Below are positions 1 to 12,107 of a stretch of 64,000 nt of DNA, piece after piece. Location: contig NC_081153.1 of the NCBI RefSeq assembly GCF_958295425.1, forward strand, positions 14,289,001 through 14,353,000, read 5' to 3'. The position numbers and the translations under genes are program-made. This DNA is from Solea solea (Eukaryota > Chordata > Actinopteri > Pleuronectiformes > Soleidae). Within the stretch, counting starts at the first letter, position 1; each line of letters begins with the position of its first letter. The notes beneath the pieces were generated by a model. The model saw only the letters and a list, made by a program, of their open reading frames with translations. It was not told the origin of the DNA and made no database searches.

Positions 1-547
1 TATTTTCATTTGCTAGTTTCTGCTCTCAACAGCATGTGATGTCAATTTTGTAAGTAGAAGTTCCCATTCAGAGGAAAATAGAGAGTGATTCACAGCACAT
101 AGTAGTGGACACCAGTGTGAATGACAGCAGTTATCGTCTGGTGACAAAGAAAACTGTCATAGTGCTGGATCTTGAGGCAAGATGGGAGTTTGTTTCGCAA
201 CTGAAAGACTACGTCCATTCCTCCCTTTCCACTGCATGTCAGGGAACTACGGTGGCCTTCACATTTCAAAACACAAAAAACGCTCTGGCTGGTTTGTCTG
301 TTTGGGCTGCCTCTGTAAGGCAAGGCCCTTGCTTAATTTGCCAATTAAAGACTGATTCTCAGGCCACAAAAATCAAACAATAAAGTGTCTTTACACTTAT
401 ACAAACATACTTCTGCACGGCATATTCAACTTCTGGTAATAAATCCTCCTAAAAAAGGAAATGATCATACAGGATATACAACTAAAATTGCACAACTAAA
501 TTACAAGGTCAGATGGAGCCACTGCAACTGAACGCGCTGCTGCAATG

Positions 548-735
548 GACCAACGTGCCCAAATGTGTCTTACATTCATACATGTTTTGATGGTGGGAGG
601 AAGCTGGAGAGCCTGGAGGAAACCCATGCAGACAAGGGGAGAAGGGGAGAATGTGCAAACTGCACACAGAGAGGTCCCACACCAGGAATCAAACCCAACA
701 CCTTTGTTGCTGTGAAGCAGCAGTGCTTACCTACA
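548..735 (+). repeat. tRNA/LINE-tail type fish interspersed repeat, copy 1
   Basis: It contains the common fish signature GGTGGGAGGAAGCTGGAG, then the GAAACCCATGCAGACA and GCAAACTGCACACAGAGAGG blocks, and ends near a GAATCAAACCC motif and a GTGAAGCAGCAGTGCT motif. It is diverged and truncated. The family is recognised by its signature only. Confidence 0.65.
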
Positions 736-779
736 AATGAGATTTTAGAAATGTTCTTGCTAAATGTTGGAGATTAACG

Positions 780-997
780 CATGTTTTCAGGATTTTTAAG
801 TATTTTTAACTTCAGCATTGGTTTGACTCCTGTGTTGGACGTTGTGCTCATGACTCCTCCAGTGACGACTCTCTCTGACCAATCGGTGGCCGGCCGTCTG
901 TCGACGTCACATTTCAGTATTGACTCAGCTCACTTTGAACCTCACCTGAGCAAGTATTAATAAAGTACCAGGTACCAGGCACTTTCGCTAATGGAAA

Positions 998-1028
<31 letters not shown>

Positions 1029-1110
1029 AACCTGAGCCGAGTCGTGCTATAACTGTACAGTGGAAAAGTGCCATTAGTCACCATGCTGTCAAATGTTACA
1101 CACTGGACCT
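780..1110. mobile_element. non-autonomous DNA element (MITE), copy 1
   Basis: It shares an order of blocks with 4210-4480: GACTC-x-TGTGTT, CAGCTCRCTTKGAACCTC, AGTACCAGGTA-CAGG and TAGTGGAAAA-type ends (here CAGTGGAAAAGTGCC). It is interrupted by a poly(A)/AAAC stretch at 999-1030. This is a common fish element type with inverted ends. Confidence 0.55.
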
Positions 1111-2564
1111 TTAAAGCAGAAAACCAGGCTATTCCACAGGGTTCACTTTTTTTTGCTGCTGTCCATATGGAGTTACCTGAGGTTAAAAACAAACAAACAA
1201 AAAAAAAGCCCTGATGTAACTCTCCAGGGAGAGTGGATGATGAATTTAGATGCAGTGCGTCAGCAGCAGTCAGAATTACAAAGCTATGAGCACAGTGAGG
1301 AATAATGTGGGTCCAAACGTGGGCCGAGAGAGAGAGAGAGAGAGAGAAGGAGTGTGTGTGTGTGTGTGTGCGTGCACTGGCATTGTTTCAGCGCCGAGCT
1401 AAAACAGTTAGGAGCTCAGGAGAGTCGGGTGAACAGAGGCATCATAAGTTATGAAGAATCCACCTGACTAATTTTATTTTCTGATCAATAAGAGTGACTC
1501 ACTGTGGATCACCTTCCACTGCAACTGAAATCATCCAGCACTGGGGCTGATGCTCTGTGGACAAGGCTCACATTGAATGTGCGTAAAAATGGCCACCTAC
1601 ACACACACACTCACACACACACACGTACATTGTATGAAAAAAAATGTGTGTGAAGGTGAAGGAAGTGCACCTGTCAAGTGATAGACCTCAGCAGTGCAAT
1701 GGCTGTGTGGGTTTGTGGTCTATAACGGATGTTTGACAGGCTGATGAACACTGGCTCTAACACACTGCTTCTTCCTCCACACTTTCTTGCCTGTCCTCTC
1801 CTCTCCTCTCCCCTCTCCTTCTTTCCTCTTTCAGTGGTGGGTGTAAACTCCCTCCCTTCCTTCCTAAACACCGTCTTTTCCATCTCCACTCTCTTTTCTC
1901 CTGCTCCTCAAATGCCTCTGTGCTGTGTTGTTTTTCTGCCGATCGTGAGTTTGACAGGTCTTCAGAGGGAGAAACACAGAGGGAGAGAAATCAAACAAGT
2001 CTCCTCAATTAGGCGGCAGCCTACACAAATGTACGCCTGAACTCTATACCATCTTCATCAGCTGTCGCAGTTTTTCATCCTCCAGCAGCAGACACCTTTG
2101 TTTCACAGTGGAAAACACACTGTTCACAACAAAGGCAGAGAGAAACCATTTAGCTTTGAAGAACAGAAAGCTGCAACAAGCTTTTAAGATTTATTTGCAT
2201 TGAGAGGAGACTCGGCTTTATTTTTCTCCCTCCTCTGCTTTAATTGACCCATCGGTTTGCCTGAAATTCACAAAGGCTGCACAGCAGCCACTAATGTGAG
2301 GGCATTCACAATGAAAATGGATGTCTGCCGGATTTTGTTATGAGATTTAATATAATCTCGTGTTTTAAAGTCTGCGGCTTAAATGCAGTTAATGAGGAAA
2401 GAGGAGATGAGGATGTTATAATGTAATAATTACACCTAACTAAGCTTGAAATGATCCGGTTATGTGTCTGACGTAAGGACGTCGGTTTCTAAGTTCAGAG
2501 TAGAACCAGCACACGCGCAGTTATTGGACGACATGAGAACTTCCTGTCATCCTGACCCAAACAA

Positions 2565-2775
2565 TCACAACATTCATCCATTCTCGACTGCGTTGTCGTA
2601 AGGTCACGAGTTCATCACAAACAACCATCCACTCTCATACTCACGGGTCAATTTAGAGTGTTCAAGACAAACAAACTCCGTGCAGAAAGGCCCTTGCTCC
2701 AACCGGGGCTTGAACCCGGGTCTCCTAGCTGCTGAGGCAAGAGTGCTAACCACTACACCAACCATGTGGCCCACC
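2565..2775 (+). repeat. same fish interspersed repeat family, copy 2
   Basis: It shows CATTCATCCATTC, GTCAATTTAGAGTG, AACTCCGTGCAGAAAGGCCC, TTGAACCCGGGTCTCC and GCTAACCACTACACC in order, the full consensus layout of this fish repeat with an internal gap. The end resembles a tRNA B-box region but is not a tRNA gene. Confidence 0.7.
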
Positions 2776-3394
2776 ATTCCCAATATTACTGTGGTTATTG
2801 TAAAAATGTGCTTAAAGCCTTCAAAAGGGCAGAAATGTCTGGCCGTACTCTACCTTCATTTGGTATTTCAGAATAACAGCACACATATGAAATAATGCTG
2901 CTAAGTGTGACAGTGATGCACATGTACCTGTTCATCCTGGAGACGTGTGTGGTCGCTCTGGAGCAGCAAAGAAGTTGCAGCTGTGTGAGAACTGGATTGA
3001 AAAGGCCTTAAACCCTGATTGGAGTGAACCATTCTCCCTCAGGAACAGGGGGAGAAGGCTGGAGTCACTTTGTAAGTCACTTACAAAAACATTACTAAGG
3101 ATCCATAAAATGATTTTTTTTGATTTGGTAGGAGCGGCAGCTATTCTTCCTGGAATCCATGAAAAGCTTACAATTTAATCTTATTATCCAACGAACAAAG
3201 ACAAAAAGACAACACACACACACACACACTCCCGATGATACATCACCGGAATGAATATAGTAATGTGATTAATTACACGACTGAAATGAATATTTCAGAT
3301 AGAAGTCACTGCCACAAGACACATTAGAACTAAAAAAAACCCTGAGATAAAAGACAGTGTTTCAACAACATTTGACTGTTTTCTTGGGTGACAG

Positions 3395-3515
3395 GTTTTA
3401 GCACACCTGATTCAAATAAGCTTTGTCGTTAACAGGCTTCTGCAGAGCTTGATGACGAGCTGACCGTTGGAATCAGGTGTGCTGGAGCGGGGAAACATCG
3501 AAAACATGCACCACA
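3395..3515. mobile_element. fold-back element related to 35290-35470
   Basis: It contains CACACCTGATTCAAATAAG, CAGGCTTCTGCAGAGCTTGA, TGACGAGCTGACC and AATCAGGTGTGCTGGAGC. These are arms of a fish fold-back MITE seen more completely at 35290-35470. Confidence 0.65.
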
Positions 3516-3719
3516 ATTGAGAAACAAAGATCTAGCCAGCGAATTTCATTCATACATCACTTTGTATTTAATCCTCTGTATGACTAATAAGTCATGTCAC
3601 CAACATGCAGATGATTCACTGAACTCGCTGAAGTGAACTCAAGCGAGATTCTTGAAAATAGCAATGTAGAACACTCTGTAAACACTAGATCTACCAAAGC
3701 AGTCTTTTTTTTGGGCTTT

Positions 3720-3875
3720 TTATTGCCTTTTAATCAACAGTAGAGAGCAGAGAGAGAGAATAACATGCAGGAAAGGGCTGCCCGATGCGGGTTTTGAACC
3801 AGGGCCGCCTGCAGTGAGGACTGTAGCCTCAACATGGGGCGGCTCTACCAAGTGAGCCAAACACCTCCCTGAAGT
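3720..3875 (-). repeat. tRNA-like SINE fragment
   Basis: On the minus strand the order is TGGCTCACTTGGTAGAG (A-box-like), GAGGCTACAGTCCTC, then CCTGGTTCAAAACCCG (B-box-like), followed by a purine-rich tail. This is the head of a tRNA-derived SINE, not a functional tRNA: I see no matching acceptor stem. Confidence 0.5.
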
Positions 3876-3879
3876 GGTC

Positions 3880-4480
3880 ATTTTGATGCTTTTGCACTAC
3901 TTGACTCACCTCAGCATGGCACGACGCTACGCAGTTTGGGTGGTTTTCCATTACAATACAGTACCTCCTCAACGTGGGCGGAGTCATCACAGCACGGCTG
4001 CATGAAACTGCCATGACGCGACACAAACACACAAACTTGTGACTTGTAAAGCAGTCTGAATCATTAGAAGATTTATTTTTACTTACTTACTTTTTTACTA
4101 GTACTTCCTGTGTGACTCCGTCTGACACAGTCACTGAAATACCCACTGTATTTCAGTTCAGTTCAGTGTCACGGCACACAATTGCCGGCTTTCAGTAGTG
4201 TTGTCGCTAAATACTAAATAAATAATAAATCATTTTTTTGTTTTCAGGAGTTTTAAGTCTTTGTTAACTGATCTGCAGTTCGACATTGTTCGGTTTGATT
4301 CTTGTGTCCGATGTCTTGCGCTCTGACGACGTCACGCACAGCATCGGCTCAGCTCGCTTGGAACCTCGCCAGAGCAGGTACTAAAAAAGTACCAGGTAAC
4401 AGGTACTATTGCTAAAAAAAACAAAAACGTGGCATTTTATGGTGAGTCGGGTCATGCTGGGACCATGTAGTGGAAAAGCG
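3880..4480. mobile_element. MITE with inverted ends, copy 2
   Basis: The left part (CAGCATGGCACGACGC, GGTTTTCCATTACA, CAGTACC) and the right part (AGTACCAGGTAACAGG, TCATGCTGGGACCATGTAGT, GGAAAAGCGGCAC) are roughly inverted relative to each other, as in a palindromic non-autonomous DNA transposon. It shares the internal GAACCTC and AGTACCAGGTA blocks with the copy at 780-1110. Confidence 0.5.
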
Positions 4481-7141
4481 GCACATTTTTGACTGTTTTT
4501 CATTGTTCGTACTATCTGCATCAGTGAAAATGAGGGTCTCCCACTAATTGATTCCTGGGTTTTATATAAAGTTAAGTGGAAAAACACCAACACAGCCTCT
4601 TTGGTCTTATGTCACCTTTCAGATCCTCTGATTCACAGCTGTCTGTCTCTCTCTCTCTCTCTTCTCACACACACACAGACAGACAGACAGAGGAGAGACC
4701 GAAGGCATGAGAAAGTAAAACCTGAGAGACAAAGTGAGACAGGGTCCTACAGAAGCTCTAGATGAGTCAGTACTGTACTGATAGTGTGGTGGTGCACTGC
4801 AGCAGAGGCTCAGACCTGTTGATGCCATCAGTGATGGAAGTCTTCACTTTTCTCTTTCCTCCCATCAGTCGACTCTCCACTTGGCTGTCAAGCGTTCTCA
4901 CAGCCCCCTCCACCATCTTTCCTCCTACAACTCCAGATTCCCTCCTCTCCTCTCCTCTCTCCTCTCTCCTCTCCTTTATTACATTCACTACAGGGAAAAG
5001 AAAATGCCGCCACTGCAAAAGTCAGTCCTTGGAGATGAAACAAAGAAATACGTACAGTACATATCAGCCTTATTCTCCACGACAACTTTCAGTCATTACG
5101 CTATTTTGGTCACGCGTTGCTTTCTTTTGTGCTCGTGTTGTGTCTTCCTCCTGCCCGTGTGACACCAGCTCATAATGTGATTTCTCTGTAACGCACCCAG
5201 ATACAGTTGCACTGATTTGATTTCGCACTGTATTGCTAAACAACATTCACTGGGTATCGTATGGATTCCGAGGCGCTGGCGCTCCTTGATACGATTTTAG
5301 TTCAAGTGTAAAAGAAAAAAAACCCAAACTAGTTGACATTTGAAAGATTTTCCTTTTCAACCGCAGTGACAAACTTTCTTTCAGACTCCATCTTCTTCCT
5401 TTCCCCACACATTCATCCTCCTCCTTTTCTCCCTTTCTTCAGGAGCTCCATCATTTCCCCTCCCTTCATCCATATCTTCATTCCCCCCCCCCCTCCCTCC
5501 TTTCCTTCTAATTGTCTTAATCATTTTATCCACTTATCTCTGCCCATTTCTCCACATCCTCGCTCTCGTCTTGTGTGATTGACCTGGAGGCTCCTGAGCT
5601 TGTTCGTCAGCCGTGGGCATCATGACCATAAGCTGAGTCGCAAGGCTATTTATATTTGTTCCTAATGAGGTGAGATTTCTCTCCGCCATAGCAACAGTCT
5701 CTATGGATACGCTGCACTTGGATACCAGATCCCATCCTGTTTTAAACGTCTTATTATGGGCTGTGTCCCTTCCCCCTGTGTATATGCAGCCTAATTAATT
5801 CTGAATTATCAATCTTTACCGTGTGAACGATACAGAAACGCCATGAAAGTGTCACCGAGCCGATGGAAGCGGCACATGCTCACATCAAAAAGACAGATCA
5901 GAGCTTCAGTGCCAAAGAAACATGAATGCATGGGTCAAAATTGTGGTCAAAAAACTCTTCACAGTCAGTAATATAAAAGGAAAAAGAACTGTCGATTGTG
6001 GATTTCATGTTCAATTGTCATACATTATAATATCTTATTTGTCTATTCCTGTGTTTTTTCTTTTTAATTTGAAAACTGGCAAATTACATAACCTATTTCT
6101 CCCTGGGGATTAATTAAATATCCTGACTCTTTGCTGTTTCACGCCTGCAAAATAGTCTTCTGTCTATTTACAGCAAACTTTTTAAAATGCCCTTTTTAAA
6201 ACTGTTAAAAAAAAACCACAGTAAAAAAAACCAAGAGGGTGACAAATACCATGCATTTCTGCACGTATTCCGGAAGTTTACAGATATGAACCCATGTGAG
6301 CCGAGTATTCCTGATAAAAATAGATCGTTCCAAACACGCAGCTGATTCCAAGTTCAGCCAAAAGCCTACGATCGCGTTAACAAACAGACGAAATAAAAAA
6401 AATCCCAACAACTTCAGAATGACTTTGCTCGAAAACGTGGATCCCAGAAGACGTGTCGTTAAGAAAAACAGCGGCAAAGAAAGAATATGTGGAGAAGAAA
6501 TTAAACGAATGTTGCATAAATCAGCTGCATCAACATTAAGACATGTTTTACTGTAGATTCTGCAGGATAAAAGTGGAAATTTGGGATGGAGTAGTATACA
6601 GTTTCCATATTGAAACACTGATTCATACATGAATTAAAACATTAATCAAGGTGAAAGTTCATTTACGTGACGCTCCGTTGTCTTATGAGTGACCGTGTGA
6701 CTCAGAATTGTTGTGGATCATGTTTGTGACATGTATGAATTATTTTTGGCCATGATGTGTGTCGGCATATACATGCTGTACGAAGACTTTTGAAAACGTG
6801 GCGTCAGCACTGACCGATGCACGTTAACAACTGAAAAAACAAGTGTAAAGCTCGTACACATGCACATTGATGATGGCCTTTTTTTCCCCAGTTTATTTTA
6901 ATTGTCTGCAAGTGCTGCAACGAGCAGACAAGCATAAAGACCTCTGTGGGACCTGTCCTATGAGCAGCTGGGTGCGCTATAGTGATCAGGTCTGAGGCAA
7001 GTGAGGAAGTGGATTTTGCACAAAGACCCAGGCAGCCGAGTTCAGATCATTAGAGGATTCTCTGAGGCCGGGGTCACACAGGTGTGGAGACCCACCTTCT
7101 CAGTCCCTGCCACAAAGTGAGACAACCAGTCAATAAGGTGG

Positions 7142-7144
<3 letters not shown>

Positions 7145-7187
<43 letters not shown>
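7145..7187. repeat. (CA)n microsatellite, about 21 units
   Basis: Perfect CA/AC dinucleotide run. Other CA/GT runs of 16-30 nt are at about 1600, 3215, 8096, 12085, 15487, 18380, 21777 and 62568. Their density is typical of teleost intergenic DNA. Confidence 0.95.
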
Positions 7188-7189
<2 letters not shown>

Positions 7190-7667
7190 TACGGTGCATC
7201 TTTGTATTTACAGTAAGACTTGGAAATGTTCTCTAGGATCTTCTGATGACAGACACCGAGACAGCTGCATGCACATGTACACACACAGGTACACACACAC
7301 ACACGCACACTGACAGGTGCTGCATTGTTATGTTACGTCCAACTCTGGCAGCTTGTTTTCCTCAGACCTCTCACCCTGTGTGATGACTCAGAGACAGTGA
7401 GATGAAAGGAGAGGCAGGGACAGAGGGGGGTGGGGGTGGGGGGGCGAGTGTGGGGGTGGGCGGGGAGGCGGGCGTGTGTGACAGGAGGAAGTGGAAGGGC
7501 CTGAGAAAGCTCCAGTGTAAGAAGGTTAAGTAAATCATATCATTAATGCTATGTTAAGAGATTGCTTTGACCTCTGCCTGGCTGTCTGCATATGCAAGTG
7601 TGTGTATGTGTTTGGCCTCTGTCCTACTAAAGCAGGTGGCAGCAATGACGTCCAGCGTCTTCCCAGC

Positions 7668-7941
7668 AGTGTACACACACACACACACACACGCGTGCTT
7701 GCACAGCGATTCTTCTGAGGACACTGCACTGACTTCCATTCATTTGCAGCCTAAACAAAGCATTCAATCTTACTTTAACCATCACCATAACCTGACCACA
7801 GTCAGAATCTACTACTCGCTCCTCAGAAATGAGGTTCTGTCTCATTAGGACCAGGTTTTGGTCCTGACAAGGTCAGTGTTTATGCCAGAAAAGGTCCTAA
7901 AGAGGCAACCAATTCAATTACACACACACACACACACACAC
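7668..7941. repeat. microsatellite-flanked interspersed repeat, copy 1
   Basis: A 230-bp unit (TCTGAGGACACTGCACTGAC, CCTGACCACAGTCAG, CAGAAATGAGGTTCTGTCTC, GACCAGGTTTTGGTCCTGAC, TGCCAGAAAAGGTCCTAAAG) lies between two (CA)n arrays at 7671-7692 and 7921-7940. A related unit lies in reverse orientation at 22094-22335. Confidence 0.65.
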
Positions 7942-8081
7942 CATCTCCCTCAGTGTGTACTCTCTGGTGTCAGTCCCCCCAGATTCTATCGTGCTTGAAA
8001 TTCACCCATCATATCAAGTGGCCTCACTGTGCTGCTTTTCTGTCACAAGGGCGTGCATGCATGCAAAAACACCCACCCACA

Positions 8082-8118
<37 letters not shown>

Positions 8119-8513
8119 GTGTGTGCAGGAACACTGCACACTGGACTGACTTGATTATACAAGTGAAGCAGCTCAACCAGACGAAGGAACCGACACCAAA
8201 CAGGAAAACACGAAACAAATATAAAAAAAGGGCTTATTTTCCCATGTTGTATAAGCATGTTTCATCTTCCCACTCTCGCCTACCCACACCCACACAGGTT
8301 AGATCCAAGAGCTGGTGCCAGGCCTCTCTCCATCTTACAACACAAACATCTCCGCGTGAAGGAATATTGCAGTCAAGTTCTTTTTCATAATCTCTTCCTT
8401 CCACACCCACACATGCACACAGTGAGGGGGTGAGAGGGAGACAGGGGGGTAAAAAAAAAAAGGAGAGCTGGTGAAAGAAAATGAAAGGAACGAGGTGAGG
8501 GGAGGTGGAGAGC

Positions 8514-8514
<1 letters not shown>

Positions 8515-8543
<29 letters not shown>
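8515..8543. repeat. (GA)n microsatellite
   Basis: Perfect GA run within a purine-rich stretch (8440-8545). A second occurs at 1329-1347. Confidence 0.9.
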
Positions 8544-8544
<1 letters not shown>

Positions 8545-8567
8545 GTGCTCATGAGAGCCAGAAGGTA

Positions 8568-8581
8568 GTTGTTATAGTAAC
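8568..8581. promoter_or_regulatory. consensus X-box (RFX site) in intergenic DNA
   Basis: GTTGTTATAGTAAC fits the palindromic RYYNYY-(AT)-RRNRAC pattern at every position. The function is inferred from the pattern only. Confidence 0.35.
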
Positions 8582-9169
8582 TGTTTCTCTATACCTGTCA
8601 ATCAGAGCTATTTCAGGCATCTTGCTTCTATGAAAAAAATGAGAAAAAAAAAGAACGAGAGAAACCTCCATCGCACATACCAGGAGCACAGAGCTGCTTC
8701 ACTGAGGCACAAATTATCAGCCAACGCACATGCAGTGATACTGGCAACTTGTAAACTGATAGACTGATCAAATTAACACCGTAAATGAGATTCCAGCACC
8801 ACGTTATTTTTTACTTCTTCTTCTTTAAAGAAGAAGAAAAAAAAAAAAAAGGATTCTCACATTTTTCCTTCACACTGCACTTCATGGAAGTGATGTAGTC
8901 GTCTGTGGAAACTTCACAGCTCCATCAGATGAACTTAATCACCCATCCCCTCCCCTCCATCACATCACGCGTCATGTTTCTAATTTCAGTTTCAATTTTA
9001 AACGAAAAGAAATGACGCAACTGTTTTTTTTTTTTTTATCCACAACTTTTATCAAACCAAAACAACTCTCTCAACTATTGCACCACAGCTGTGTCATCAA
9101 TATCTTGCTAATACGGTTGGATCAGCGGTGGAGGAGGTCATCTCCCACACGCCAGCCAGGGTTTTTCCC

Positions 9170-9390
9170 CCCCGCCGACTCCACTTGTCTACACGCCAAT
9201 GTGTCCTTGGGAGAAGACACTTAACCCCAACTTGTGGGAGTGTGTGTGTGTGTGTGTACAACAGATGTGAGACAGAAACAGCGCAGCACACAGATGCACT
9301 GTATGAATGCATGAGTGAGTGGCACAAAGTCAAGTGTGAAGTGTTTTGAGAGGTCAGGAAGACTAGAAAAGCACGATATAAATAAACACA
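9170..9390 (+). repeat. LINE/SINE 3'-tail family repeat
   Basis: It carries the fish tail signature TTGGGAGAAGACACTTAACC, AACTTGTGGGAGTGTGTGTG, GTGGCACAAAGTCAAGTG and TTTTGAGAGGTCAGGAAGAC, then GCACGATATAAATAAA. This resembles CR1/L2-type 3' ends shared with SINEs. Confidence 0.6.
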
Positions 9391-10686
9391 TCATTTTCCT
9401 TGATCGCCTGAAGTGGCTCACATGTAAAACAGCAAATGTGTTCCTAATGACCAGGAACGAATGTGGGCATTTTTCCCCAGTAAAGATGCAGAGCTCCAGG
9501 GGGATTGTGTCATTTTTTTTCCCTCCCTCCCTCTCTCTGGTTCACTCGGAGTGGAGCAACCAAGTGACTTCATTTAAAGGCAGGATGTGGCCCTGATGGA
9601 AGTGTCAGGTACTGAGGGTCTGAGTCGGATCTGTGCAACACCAATTATAGCATCTGGACTTTTACTTGGACATTGTTCAATTATCTCTTACAGGGGTTGT
9701 CACAGTCTGTGAAACTGTGGCTCTCTGTTCCGATCGCGCCCGGATGAAAACACTTATACTATAAGTCAATTTGTAGATGCTCACGCAACCGTGACTCTTT
9801 TTACCTTCTTTGTTTGACCCCACACACCATCGGATATTGAAAGAAATGTCATCTTATACTGATGTTTGACATAACTTTGACAAACATCTGATACATAAAA
9901 CATCACTGCCTCAAGGCTGGGCAAAGTTATAAAAAAAAAGCACATTTCTCCAGAACAGCTGTATCTCTGAACTGTCTTTTAACACTTAACTCTACCCTTT
10001 CCCTTACAATGACATAGGTAATGTAATATTTGATGTAACATGTGTGCTGCTAAAAAAAAATGACATGTAATGTAATGTAATGTGTCCTCCTCAGGCTCAC
10101 CTCCCACTTTGAAAACCATCTGATCTTTTACAACTGCACCTTTAAAAAAACCTTATCAATTCATAGCTAAAAAGAAAAGGCTTTTCTGTCCCCGGTGGTT
10201 CCGGGTGGCATCTGTATTGGGTCACTGTTCTAAAAATGCAAGTAAATGAGCGCGTCATTTTCCGGAGGAATTGATCAATTTAGAGATAATGGAGGGAAAT
10301 AAGTACATGCAGTGAACGTGCGAGCTGGCAAACGGCCTTTTTCAACAGTGTGCATTGTGTTAGTAATAACATACTGTTGTGCGACTTGACTGCATCTCGC
10401 AAACGAGTTGAAACTGTGGGGGTTGGTGTACAGGGGTGGAGGGGAATTTTTTTTTTTTCTTCTTTCTTTCTTTTTTTTAGGCGGCAGGAGAAATATTGTC
10501 TGGGTATTGCAGTCCTTTGTGTTGTAAATCAAGTTGTCATTTCTCTATGAAAACCATGTCTCTGTGGCCGAGAGGAGAATAAAATGGTGACAGGAAAGCG
10601 TGCGAGACCAATATCAGTGCGTGTTAACTATCTGTCTGTATGTGAGCTTGTATTTGGATGGAGGATAATGTACTACCTTTATACCC

Positions 10687-10687
<1 letters not shown>

Positions 10688-10735
<48 letters not shown>
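10688..10735. repeat. (TA)n microsatellite
   Basis: About 23 uninterrupted TA units. Confidence 0.95.
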
Positions 10736-10738
<3 letters not shown>

Positions 10739-10988
10739 TTTTAATGTTATGTCATTGTAGAGCTGACCTGTCCAGACTATGCATGCATGAAACAGGCTAG
10801 ACAAAAAAAATCTGATTGATTGATTATATGAAGACTGTTTTTCATGACCTATTTTAGCCAGCTTGTCCATTGATTTATTTATTAGATTTCAACGCTGTAT
10901 CCTTCATTCTAGCAGACTACAGACTCCCTAGCCTACTTGCTTACTTTTTTTTTTTTTTTATTACTTAAACTTTTCAGTCTTTTAACAA

Positions 10989-11008
10989 CCCCCCCCCCCC
11001 CCCCCCCC
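10989..11008. repeat. poly(C) tract, 20 nt
   Basis: Uninterrupted cytosines ending in GG, following a poly(T) tract at 10948-10960. Pure C runs of this length are uncommon and prone to sequencing error. Confidence 0.9.
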
Positions 11009-12074
11009 GGCAAATTCAGAAATAGCCCCAGGTTGAGGATCTGCATGCTCGAAAAAGAAATACGTTTCTTTAATTTTAATAAAGAATTTCATGATAATTG
11101 TCTATAATTACTCGCATCACATACAGCCAAAAGAAAACCCTCGATTCAGCCCTATTGCAGATAAACACATGGTGAGGAGGAGAGAAAAGCGATGAGAGTG
11201 GGGGAGTTAGAATGGTGTGAACACCAGTATGGCTGAGTGCTGAGTTTGGGAGCCATTAGGCAGAAGGTAATTAATACCTGTCACTGCAGTGCTCTGTTCG
11301 CTGCCTTTATTCTGTTTCAGACCAATTAAAATATGACACTCCTCCGGTGGAGAATGTCTTGTTAAAATTAAGCGCCTGAGACACAAAGACACCTTTGATA
11401 AACACATCTAGAGCTACAATTGGCTTTGGCAGCAACTGCATGTTGTATAGATAGATGGATGGGTGGAGAGAGAGAGAGAGATGTCAGTGTGTGTGTATAC
11501 GTGTTGTGTCACCTCCAGCAGATGCAAGTTTTTAGATCTGATTAAGTGTGTGTCCTTCCTTGGGAGTTTCACTCTGTAACACACACATACACACACAAAC
11601 ACAGGAGATGATATGATGATACCGTCCATGTGATACTGACCAGTGAAAACAACTCACTGCAAACAGCTTTGATGGCAAGGACAGACGAATGGTAAGCAAA
11701 AACAGACGAGCCAGGGGAGAGAAGAAAAATGGAGGAGAGCAGATGAGCGTATACAAAGACAGGTGGTATGCTGATAAAAAAAAAAAAAAAGCTGAGAAAC
11801 AAAGAAAAATATGATGAATAGTATAGGATTGAAAGAAGCACCAAAAAACGGGAGTGTGGGAAAACGAATTGGAATATGGGTGGATTTTTTTGTAAGGAAA
11901 AAAAAAAAAGAGTTGAGTGGATAGGAACTTGAAAAAGACATTAGATGGGGAGAAAAGAGGAAAATGGAGAGGGGTGGAGTGATGGATGCAGGCAGGGGAC
12001 CAGCAGCTCTCTGCCAACATCTCCATGCATCCTTCCAGACATCACACTGCGCTGCCATCTGCCTTCCTGCCACA

Positions 12075-12107
<33 letters not shown>

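Noticed and set aside
1674..2040. ORFs on both strands around 1674-2040
   Set aside because: They are translations of a CT/GA-rich low-complexity stretch with no domain or splice context.
2690..2775. tRNA-gene-like sequence (TTGAACCCGGG, GCTAACCAC)
   Set aside because: It has no complementary acceptor stem or cloverleaf. It fits the end of a fish interspersed repeat instead.
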